Shown: in pieces, positions 54,501 to 64,000 of the stretch
Layout of the letters: the number at the start of each line of letters is the position of its first letter
How positions within the stretch are numbered: position 1 is the stretch's first letter
From: Colletes latitarsis
Lineage: Eukaryota; Arthropoda; Insecta; Hymenoptera; Colletidae
Reading direction: 5' to 3'
NCBI RefSeq assembly: GCF_051014445.1
Contig: NC_135136.1
Location: forward strand, 11,240,001 to 11,304,000
DNA length: 64,000 nucleotides
Translations under genes and position numbers: made by a program
The notes under the pieces: model-generated
The model's input: the letters and a program-made list of their open reading frames with translations, nothing else
Told to the model about the DNA's origin: nothing
Database searches by the model: none

Positions 54501-56967
54501 ACCTAACCCAGACATAACCGGCGTTATCCTCAAAAATATTAATCGCAACCAGGTTTAATTGACAGTTTCGGTGTGGTACCACATTACTATGTAAGCCAAA
54601 CCAGAAAAGACCCAGGATCTGGCCAACAAGAATGCATAAAATGCGAAAGTATGAGCTAGGTGATTGCAAATACTGGAACTAACCCAGACATAACTGGCGT
54701 TATCGTCTAAAATATTAATCGCAACCATGTTTAATTGACTGTTTCGGTGTGGTACCACATTACTATGTAATACAAACCAGAAAAATCCCAGGATCTGGCC
54801 AAGAAGTATGCGAAGAATGCGAAGGTATGAGTCAGATGATGGCCAATACCAGACCTAACCAAGACATAACCGGCGTTATCCTCTAAAATATTAGCCTCAA
54901 CCAGGTTTAATTGACTATTTCGGTGTGGTACCACATTTCTACGTGATCCATATCAGCAAAAGCCCAGGATATGGCCAACAAGTATGCGAAAAATGCGAAA
55001 GCAAGAGGAAGATAATTGCAATTACCAGACGGAGCCCAGACCTAACCGGTGATATCCCCTAAAATGTTGATCGAATACAGGTTGAATTGACTATTTCATT
55101 GTGGCACCACATTAGTACGTGATCCTAACCAGTAAAAAACACAGGATCTGGGCAACAAGAATGCAAAAAATGCGAAAGTATGAGGCAGATGATTGCAGAT
55201 ACCAGACCAAACCCAGACATAACCGGCGTTATCCTCTAAAATATTAATACCAACCAGGTTTAATTGACTGTTTCGGTGTGGTACCACATTACTGTGTAAT
55301 CCAAACCAGAAAAGACCCAGGATCTAGACAACAAGTATGCGAAGAATGCGGAAGTATGAGTCAGATGATGGCAAATACCAGACCTAATCCAGACATAACC
55401 GGTGTTTCCCCCTAAAATATTGATCGAAACCGGCTTTAATTGACTGTTTCGGTGTGGTAACACATTTCTACGTGATCCAAATCAGCAAAAGCCCAGGATA
55501 TGGCCAACAAGTATGCGAAAAATGCGAAAGTATGAGCTAGATGATGGCAAATACCAGACCTAACCCAGACATAACCGGCGTTATCCTCTAAAATATTAAT
55601 CGGAACCAGGTTTAATTGACAGTTTCAGTGTAGTACCACATTACTACGTGATCCAAATGAGAAAAAGCCCAGGATCTGGCCAACAAGTATGCGAAGAATG
55701 GGAAAGTATGAGTCAGATGATGGCAAACACCAGACCTAACCCAGACATAACCGGCGTTATCCTCTAAAATATTAGTCGCAACCAGGTTTAATTGACTATT
55801 TCGGTGTGGTACCACATTACTACGTAATCCAAACCGAAAAAAACCCAGGATCTGGGCAAGAAGTATGCGAAAAATGCGAAAGTATGAGCTAGGTGATTGC
55901 AAATACTGGAACTAACCCAGACATAACTGGCGTTATCCTCTAAAATATTAATCGCAACCAGGTTTAATTGAATGTTTCGGTGTGGTACCACATTACTATG
56001 TAATCCAAACCAGAAAAGACCCAGGATCTAGACAACAAGTATGTGACGAATGCGAAAGTATGAGTCAGATGATGGCAAATACCAGACCTAACCCAGACAT
56101 TACCGGTGTTTCCCCTTCAAATATTGATCGAAACCAGCTTTAATTGACTGTTTCGGTGTGGTAACACATTTCTACGAGATCCAAATCTGCAAAAGCCCAG
56201 GATCTGGCCAACAAGAATGCAAAAAATGCGAAAGTATGAGGCAGATGATTGCAAATACCAGACCTAACACAAACCTAACCGGCGTTGTTCTCTAAACTAT
56301 TAATCGGAACCAGGTTTAATTGACTGCTTCAGTGTGGTACCACTTTCCAACGTGATCCAAACCGGAAAAAACCCAGGATCTGGCCAACAAGAATGCAAAA
56401 CATGCGAAAGTATGAGGCAGATGTTGGCAAATACCAGACCTAACCCAGACATAACCGGCGTTATCCTCAAAACTATTAATCGCAACCAGGTTTAATTGAC
56501 AGTTTCGGTGTGTTACCACATTACTACGTAATCCAAACCGGAAAAACCCCAGGATCTGGCCAACAAGTTTGCGAAGAATGCGAAAGTATGAGGCAGATGT
56601 TGACAAATACCAGACCTAACCCAGACATAACCGGCGTTATCCTCAAAAATATTAATCGCAACCAGGTTTAATTGACAGTTTCGGTGTGGTACCACATTAC
56701 TATGTAAGCCAAACCAGAAAAGACCCAGGATCTGGCCAACAAGAATGCATAAAATGCGAAAGTATGAGCTAGGTGATTGCAAATACTGGAACTAACCCAG
56801 ACATAACTGGCGTTATCGTCTAAAATATTAATCGCAACCATGTTTAATTGACTGTTTCGGTGTGGTACCACATTACTATGTAATACAAACCAGAAAAATC
56901 CCAGGATCTGGCCAAGAAGTATGCGAAGAATGCGAAGGTATGAGTCAGATGATGGCCAATACCAGAC
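51529..56967. repeat. 2,113-bp twelve-monomer HOR array, second block
   Basis: Units start near 51,747, 53,860 and 55,973, again 2,113 bp apart. The block matches 41,840-47,278 at a constant offset of 9,689 bp (55 monomers), including private variants of the individual units: GATCGAAGCC at 42,211 and 51,900, and TTTAGTTGACAG at 42,752 and 52,441. The two blocks were therefore copied as a whole, not built separately. At 56,967 the sequence changes to a monomer with a single 11-bp unit and the HOR ends. Confidence 0.92.
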
Positions 56968-58085
56968 ATAACCGGCGTTATCCTCTGAAATATTAATCGG
57001 AACCAGGTTTAATTGACAGTTTCAGTGTAGTACCACATTACTACGTGATCCAAATCAGAAAAAGCCCAGGATCTGGCCAACAAGTATGCGAAGAATGGGA
57101 AAGTATGAGTCAGATGTTGGCAAATACCAGACCTAACCCAGACATAACCGGCGTTATCCACAAAACTATTAATCGCAACCAGGTTTAATTGACAGTTTCG
57201 GTGTGGTACCACATTACTACGTAATCCAAACCGGAAAAACCCCAGGATCTGGCCAAGAAGTATGCGAAGAATGCGAAAGTATGAGTCAGATGATGGCAAA
57301 TACCAGACCTAACCCAGACATAACCGGTGTTTCCCCTTAAAATATTGATCGAAACCAGCTTTAATTGACTGTTTCGGTGTGGTAACACATTTCTACGTGA
57401 TCCAAATTAGAAAAAGCCCAGGATCTGGCCAACAAGTATGCGAAGAATGCCAAAGTATGAGTCAGATGATGGCAAATACCAGACCTAACCCAGACATAAC
57501 CGGCGTTATCCTCTAAAATATTAGTCGCAACCAGGTTTTATTGACTATTTCATTGTGGCACCACATTAGTACGTGATCCTAACCAGTAAAAAACACAGGA
57601 TCTTGGCAACAAGAAAGCAAAAAATGCGAAAGTATGAGGCAGATGATTGCAAATACCAGACCTAACACAAACCTAACCGGCGTTGTTCTCTAAACTATTA
57701 ATCGGAACCAGGTTTAATTGACTGTTTCAGTGTGGTACCACTTTCCAACGTGATCCAAACCGGAAGAAACCCAGGATCTGGCCAACAAGAATGCAAAACA
57801 TGCGAAAGTATGAGGCAGATGTTGGCAAATACCAGACCTAACCCAGACATAACCGGCGTTATCCTCAAAAATATTTATCGCAACCTGGTTTAATTGACAG
57901 TTTCGGTGTGGTACCACATTACTACGTAATCCAAACCGGAAAAAACCCAGGATCTGGCCAATAAGTTTGCGAAGAATGCGAAAGTATGAGTCAGATGATG
58001 GCAAATACCAGACATAACCGGCGTTATCCTCTAAAATATTAATCGGAACCAGGTTTATTTGACTGTTCCAGTGTGGTACCACATT
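56968..58085. repeat. Transition monomers between two HOR arrays
   Basis: About six monomers that resemble 30-32 kb: the TTCATTGTGGCACC monomer at 57.55 kb, the TTTCAGTGTGGTACCACTTTC monomer at 57.72 kb (first 20 bases shared) and a monomer with one 11-bp unit at 58,008. No multi-monomer period is visible inside this stretch. There is no non-satellite sequence at the change of HOR type. Confidence 0.75.
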
Positions 58086-61000
58086 ACTACGTGATCCAAA
58101 TCAGCAAAAGCCCAGGATCTGGCCAAGAAGTATGCGAAAAATGCGAAAGTATGAGCTAGATGATGGCAAATACCAGACCTAACCCAGACATGACTGGCGT
58201 TATCCTCTAAAATATTAATCGCAACCAGATTTAATTGACAGTCTCAGTGTAGTACCACATTACTACGTGATACAAATCAGAAAAAGCCCAGGATCGGGCC
58301 AACAAGTATGCGAAAAATGCGAAAGTATGAGCTAGATGATGGCAAATTCCAGACCTAACCCAGACATAACCGCCCTTATCCTCTAAAATATTAATCAGAA
58401 CCAGGTTTAATTGACTGTTTCGGTGTGGTGCCACATTTCTACGTGATCGAAACTAGAAAAAGCCCAGGTTCTGGCCATTCAAGTATGCGAAGAATGTGAA
58501 AGGATGTGTCAGGTGATGGCAAATACCAGACCTTACCCAGACATAACCGGCGTTATCCTCTAAAATATTAATCCAAACCAGGTTTAATTGACTGTTTCGG
58601 TGTGGTACCACATTACTATGTAATCCAAACCGGAAAAATCCCAGGATCTGGCCAAGAAGTATGCGAAGAATGCGAAGGTACAAGTCAGATGATGGCCAAT
58701 ACCAGACCTAACCCAGACATAACCGGCGTTATCCTCTAAAATATTAGCCGCAACCAGGTTTAATTGACTGTTTCGGTGTGGTACCACATTACTATGTGAT
58801 CCAAACCAGAAAAATCCCAGGATCTGGCCAAGAAGTATGCGAAGAATGCGAAAGTATGAGTCAGATGATGGCAAATACCAGACTTAATCCAGACATAACC
58901 GGTGTTTCCCCCTAAAATATTGATCGAAACCGGCTTTAATTGACTGTTTCGGTGTGGTAACACATTTCTACGTGATCCAAATCAGCAAAAGCCCAGGATA
59001 TGGCCAACAAGTATGCGAAAAATGCGAAAGCAAGAGTAAGATAATTGCAATTACCAGACGGAGCCCAGACCTAACCGGTGATATCCCCTAAAATGTTGAT
59101 CGAATACAGGTTGAATTGACTATTTCATTGTGGCACCACATTAGTACGTGATCCTAACCAGTAAAAAACACAGGATCTGGGCAACAAGAATGCAAAAAAT
59201 GCGAAAGTATGAGGCAGATGATTGCAGATACCAGACCAAACCCAGACATAACCGGCGTTATCCTCTAAAATATTAATCCCAACCAGGTTTAATTGACTGT
59301 TTCGGTGTGGTACCACATCACTATGTAATCCAAACCAGAAAAGACCCAGGATCTAGACAACAAGTATGCGAAGCATGCGAAAGTATGAGTCAGATGATGG
59401 CAAATACCAGACCTAACCCAGACATAACCGGCGTTATCCTCTAAAATATTAATCGGAACCAGGATTAATTGACTGTACCAGTGTGGTACCACATTACTAC
59501 GCGATACAAATCAGAAAAAGCCCAGGATCTGGCCAACAAGTATGCGAAAAATGCGAAAGCAAGAGGAAGATAATTGCAATTACCAGACGGAGCCCAGACC
59601 TAACCGGTGATATCCACTAAAATGTTGATCGAATACAGGATGAATTGACTATTTCATTGTGGCACCACATTAGAACGTGATCCTAACCAGTAAAAAACAC
59701 AGGATCTGGCCAACAAGAGGGCAAAAAATGCGAAAGTATGAGGCAGATGATGGCAAATACCAGACCAAACCCAGACATAACCGGCGTTATCCTCTACAAT
59801 ATTAATACCAACCAGGTTTAATTGACTGTTTCGGTGTGGTACCACATTACTATGTAATCCAAACCAGAAAAAGCCCAGGTTCTGGCCATTCAAGTATGCG
59901 AAGAATGCGAAAGTATGAGTCAGACGATGGCAAATACCAGACCTAATCCAGACATAACCGGTGTTTCCCCCTAAAATATTGATCGAAACCGGCTTTAATT
60001 GACTGTTTCGGTGTGGTAACACATTTCTACGTGATCCAAATCAGCAAAAGCCCAGGATATGGCCAACAAGTATGCGAAAAATGCGAAAGTATGAGCTAGA
60101 TGATGGCAAATACCAGACCTAACCCCGACATAACCGGTGTTTCCCCCTAAAATATTGATCGAAACCAGCTTTAATAGACTGTTCCAGTGTGGTACCACAT
60201 TACTACGTGATACAAATCAGAAAAAGCTCAGGATCTGGCCAACAAGTATGCGAAAAATGCGAAAGCAAGAGGAAGATGATTGCATTTACCAGACCTAACT
60301 CAGACATAACCGGTGTTATCCTCTAAAATATTAATCCCAACCAGGTTTAATTGACTGTTTCGGTGTGGTACCACATTACTATGTAATCCAAACCAGAAAA
60401 ATCCCAGGATCTGGCCAAGAAGTATGCGAAGAATGCGAAGGTACGAGTCAGATGATGGCCAATACCAGACCTAACCCAGGCATAACCGGCGTTATCCTCT
60501 AAAATATTAGCCGCAACCAGGTTTAATTGACTGTTTCGGTGTGGTACCACATTACTATGTGATCCAAACCAGAAAAATCCCAGGATCTGGCCAAGAAGTA
60601 TGCGAAGAATGCGAAGGTATGAGTCAGATGATGGCAAATACCAGACCTAACCCAGACATAACTGGCGTTATCCTCTAAAATATTAATCGAAACCAGGTTT
60701 AATTGACAGTTTCAGTGTAGTACCACATTACTACGTGATCCAAATCAGAAAAAGCCCAGGATCTGGCCAACAAGTATGCGAAGAATGGGAAAGTATGAGT
60801 CAGATGATGGCAAATACCAGACCTAACCCAGACATAACCGGCGTTATCCTCTAAAATATTAGTCGCAACCAGGTTTAATTGACTATTTCGGTGTGGTACC
60901 ACATTACTACGTAATCCAAACCGAAAAAAACCAAGGATCTGGGCAAGAAGTATGCGAAAAATGCGAAAGTATGAGCTAGGTGATTGCAAATACTGGAACA

Positions 61001-61257
61001 AACCCAGACATAACTGGCGTTATCCTCTAAAATATTAATCGCAACCAGGTTTAATTGACTGTTTCGGTGTGGTACCACATTACTATGTAATCCAAACCAG
61101 AAAAGACCCAGGATCTAGACAACAAGTATGTGACGAATGCGAGAGTATGAGTCAGATGATGGCAAATACCAGACCTAACCCAGACATTACCGGAGTTTCC
61201 CCTTCAAATATTGATCGAAACCAGCTTTAATTGACTGTTTCGGTGTGGTAACACATT
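58086..61257. repeat. 3,172-bp eighteen-monomer HOR, unit 1
   Basis: Every monomer from about 58,086 to 60,828 has its counterpart exactly 3,172 bp downstream (58,231/61,403, 59,125/62,297, 60,347/63,519). I saw only isolated differences, for example GAAGCATGCG at 59,370 against GAAGAATGCG at 62,542, and CGCAACCAG against CGCAGCCAG near 58,222/61,394. The unit holds two D-type monomers (59,031 and 59,560). Confidence 0.92.
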
Positions 61258-64000
61258 TCTACGTGATCCAAATCAGCAAAAGCCCAGGATCTGGCCAAGA
61301 AGTATGCGAAAAATGCGAAAGTATGAGCTAGATGATGGCAAATACCAGACCTAACCCAGACATGACTGGCGTTATCCTCTAAAATATTAATCGCAGCCAG
61401 ATTTAATTGACAGTCTCAGTGTAGTACCACATTACTACGTGATACAAATCAGAAAAAGCCCAGGATCGGGCCAACAAGTATGCGAAAAATGCGAAAGTAT
61501 GAGCTAGATGATGGCAAATTCCAGACCTAACCCAGACATAACCGCCCTTATCCTCTAAAATATTAATCAGAACCAGGTTTAATTGACTGTTTCGGTGTGG
61601 TGCCACATTTCTACGTGATCGAAACTAGAAAAAGCCCAGGTTCTGGCCATTCAAGTATGCGAAGAATGTGAAAGGATGTGTCAGGTGATGGCAAATACCA
61701 GACCTTACCCAGACATAACCGGCGTTATCCTCTAAAATATTAATCCAAACCAGGTTTAATTGACTGTTTCGGTGTGGTACCACATTACTATGTAATCCAA
61801 ACCGGAAAAATCCCAGGATCTGGCCAAGAAGTATGCGAAGAATGCGAAGGTACAAGTCAGATGATGGCCAATACCAGACCTAACCCAGACATAACCGGCG
61901 TTATCCTCTAAAATATTAGCCGCAACCAGGTTTAATTGACTGTTTCGGTGTGGTACCACATTACTATGTGATCCAAACCAGAAAAATCCCAGGATCTGGC
62001 CAAGAAGTATGCGAAGAATGCGAAAGTATGAGTCAGATGATGGCAAATACCAGACTTAATCCAGACATAACCGGTGTTTCCCCCTAAAATATTGATCGAA
62101 ACCGGCTTTAATTGACTGTTTCGGTGTGGTAACACATTTCTACGTGATCCAAATCAGCAAAAGCCCAGGATATGGCCAACAAGTATGCGAAAAATGCGAA
62201 AGCAAGAGTAAGATAATTGCAATTACCAGACGGAGCCCAGACCTAACCGGTGATATCCCCTAAAATGTTGATCGAATACAGGTTGAATTGACTATTTCAT
62301 TGTGGCACCACATTAGTACGTGATCCTAACCAGTAAAAAACACAGGATCTGGGCAACAAGAATGCAAAAAATGCGAAAGTATGAGGCAGATGATTGCAGA
62401 TACCAGACCAAACCCAGACATAACCGGCGTTATCCTCTAAAATATTAATCCCAACCAGGTTTAATTGACTGTTTCGGTGTGGTACCACATCACTATGTAA
62501 TCCAAACCAGAAAAGACCCAGGATCTAGACAACAAGTATGCGAAGAATGCGAAAGTATGAGTCAGATGATGGCAAATACCAGACCTAACCCAGACATAAC
62601 CGGCGTTATCCTCTAAAATATTAATCGGAACCAGGATTAATTGACTGTACCAGTGTGGTACCACATTACTACGCGATACAAATCAGAAAAAGCCCAGGAT
62701 CTGGCCAACAAGTATGCGAAAAATGCGAAAGCAAGAGGAAGATAATTGCAATTACCAGACGGAGCCCAGACCTAACCGGTGATATCCACTAAAATGTTGA
62801 TCGAATACAGGATGAATTGACTATTTCATTGTGGCACCACATTAGAACGTGATCCTAACCAGTAAAAAACACAGGATCTGGCCAACAAGAGGGCAAAAAA
62901 TGCGAAAGTATGAGGCAGATGATGGCAAATACCAGACCAAACCCAGACATAACCGGCGTTATCCTCTACAATATTAATACCAACCAGGTTTAATTGACTG
63001 TTTCGGTGTGGTACCACATTACTATGTAATCCAAACCAGAAAAAGCCCAGGTTCTGGCCATTCAAGTATGCGAAGAATGCGAAAGTATGAGTCAGACGAT
63101 GGCAAATACCAGACCTAATCCAGACATAACCGGTGTTTCCCCCTAAAATATTGATCGAAACCGGCTTTAATTGACTGTTTCGGTGTGGTAACACATTTCT
63201 ACGTGATCCAAATCAGCAAAAGCCCAGGATATGGCCAACAAGTATGCGAAAAATGCGAAAGTATGAGCTAGATGATGGCAAATACCAGACCTAACCCCGA
63301 CATAACCGGTGTTTCCCCCTAAAATATTGATCGAAACCAGCTTTAATAGACTGTTCCAGTGTGGTACCACATTACTACGTGATACAAATCAGAAAAAGCT
63401 CAGGATCTGGCCAACAAGTATGCGAAAAATGCGAAAGCAAGAGGAAGATGATTGCATTTACCAGACCTAACTCAGACATAACCGGTGTTATCCTCTAAAA
63501 TATTAATCCCAACCAGGTTTAATTGACTGTTTCGGTGTGGTACCACATTACTATGTAATCCAAACCAGAAAAATCCCAGGATCTGGCCAAGAAGTATGCG
63601 AAGAATGCGAAGGTACGAGTCAGATGATGGCCAATACCAGACCTAACCCAGGCATAACCGGCGTTATCCTCTAAAATATTAGCCGCAACCAGGTTTAATT
63701 GACTGTTTCGGTGTGGTACCACATTACTATGTGATCCAAACCAGAAAAATCCCAGGATCTGGCCAAGAAGTATGCGAAGAATGCGAAGGTATGAGTCAGA
63801 TGATGGCAAATACCAGACCTAACCCAGACATAACTGGCGTTATCCTCTAAAATGTTAATCGAAACCAGGTTTAATTGACAGTTTCAGTGTAGTACCACAT
63901 TACTACGTGATCCAAATCAGAAAAAGCCCAGGATCTGGCCAACAAGTATGCGAAGAATGGGAAAGTATGAGTCAGATGATGGCAAATACCAGCCCTAACC
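61258..64000. repeat. 3,172-bp eighteen-monomer HOR, unit 2 (cut by window end)
   Basis: This unit begins at ACGTGATCCAAATCAGCAAA and follows unit 1 base for base with rare substitutions up to the last base of the window. The final base differences seen are GTTAATCG for ATTAATCG near 63,853 and AGCCCTAACC for AGACCTAACC at the very end. About 430 bp of the unit would lie beyond the window, and further units may follow. Confidence 0.9.

Larger units (their letters stand above)
1..64000. repeat. 176-bp tandem satellite array, whole window
   Basis: Near-identical units recur about every 176 bp from end to end. The GTGGTACCAC core or a one-base variant lies at 11, 187, 363, 539, 715, 890 and 1066, and the same spacing continues to 63.9 kb. 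All units face the same way and I found no interruption by other sequence. The consensus is 176 bp, 42% GC, with 7 CpG. The length, gene absence and higher-order repeats are those of a centromeric or pericentromeric satellite in a eukaryote; that role is inferred, since no protein-binding data are visible. The family is not one I recognise. Reverse-strand reading frames of about 67 codons recur in most monomers but are not called as genes: they start with GTG, change frame from monomer to monomer because 176 is not a multiple of 3, and are often broken. Confidence 0.97.

Noticed and set aside
169..63809. Recurring minus-strand reading frames of 67-126 codons, with conserved-looking products, in most monomers
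   Set aside because: They follow the monomer phase exactly, use GTG as the usual start, overlap one another by about 28 bases, shift frame each monomer and are often broken. Their similarity comes from repeat homogenisation. A test of synonymous against non-synonymous change, or transcripts with translated products, would be needed to revive the idea.
1..64000. CRISPR array
   Set aside because: The repeated unit is the full 176 bp, with no short repeats separated by unique spacers.
1..64000. Transposon or retroelement insertion within the array
   Set aside because: I found no stretch departing from the 176-bp phase, no terminal repeats, no target-site duplications and no coding remnants of such elements.
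1..64000. Inverted segments of the array
   Set aside because: Every monomer read had the same order of landmarks (KpnI core, ATGCGAAA pair, 11-bp units, AT step), so no orientation switch is visible. A reverse-complement dot plot would confirm this.
1..64000. Assignment to a named plant or animal satellite
   Set aside because: The monomer length equals that of Brassica CentBr and is close to the Arabidopsis 178-bp repeat, but the sequence does not resemble either as I recall them. Without a search I will not name a species.

Overview
The whole 64,000-bp window is one uninterrupted satellite DNA array. Monomers of about 176 bp (mostly 174-177 bp, roughly 363 copies) run head to tail, all in the same orientation, from the first base to the last. 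I see no protein-coding gene, RNA gene, transposon, CRISPR array or unique sequence, and both array ends lie outside the window. The many 60-126-codon reading frames, nearly all on the minus strand, are by-products of the repeat: one reverse frame happens to lack stops over most of a monomer.

The monomer length (a nucleosome plus linker), the multi-monomer higher-order repeats (HORs) and the lack of genes fit a eukaryotic centromeric or pericentromeric satellite. I do not recognise the family and cannot name the organism. It is not human alpha satellite, not the Arabidopsis 178-bp repeat and not the Brassica CentBr repeat as I know them. A hand-built consensus of exactly 176 bp is 42% GC with 7 CpG dinucleotides, close to the number expected by chance. 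In consensus numbering (1 = first base of GTGGTACCAC) the monomer holds a 12-bp perfect palindrome TGTGGTACCACA at 176/1-11, a dyad CCAG-GAT-CTGG at 40-50, two ATGCGAAA motifs 9 bp apart at 60-76, two 11-bp tandem units CCAGACCTAAC/CCAGACATAAC at 101-122, and a dyad ATAAC-CGGC-GTTAT at 118-131.

Layout. 1-9,961: a mosaic of three overlapping copies of one segment (offsets 4,570 and 6,681/6,506 bp), with 3,456-5,710 related instead to 13,186-15,700. 9,962-11,939: a block shared with 18.9-20.5 kb. 11,940-13,185: a 705-bp four-monomer repeat. 13,186-14,429: a copy of 2.8-4.1 kb. 14,430-17,152: an 880-bp five-monomer HOR, about 3.1 units. 17,153-22,403: a mosaic of earlier blocks. 22,404-25,562: a 2,116-bp twelve-monomer repeat. 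25,051-41,646: two tandem copies of an approximately 8.8-kb, 50-monomer segment, the second lacking four monomers. 41,840-56,967: a 2,113-bp twelve-monomer HOR, with a 5.4-kb part repeated 9,689 bp (55 monomers) downstream. 58,086-64,000: a 3,172-bp eighteen-monomer HOR, cut by the window end.

The main biological content is a readable history of unequal exchange: HORs of 4, 5, 12, 18 and 50-55 monomers side by side, whole-monomer deletions with junctions inside homologous sequence, chimeric monomers, and a nested 11-bp minisatellite present in 1, 2 or 4 copies. The comparisons were made by eye on the printed sequence, so block edges are good to a few tens of bases.
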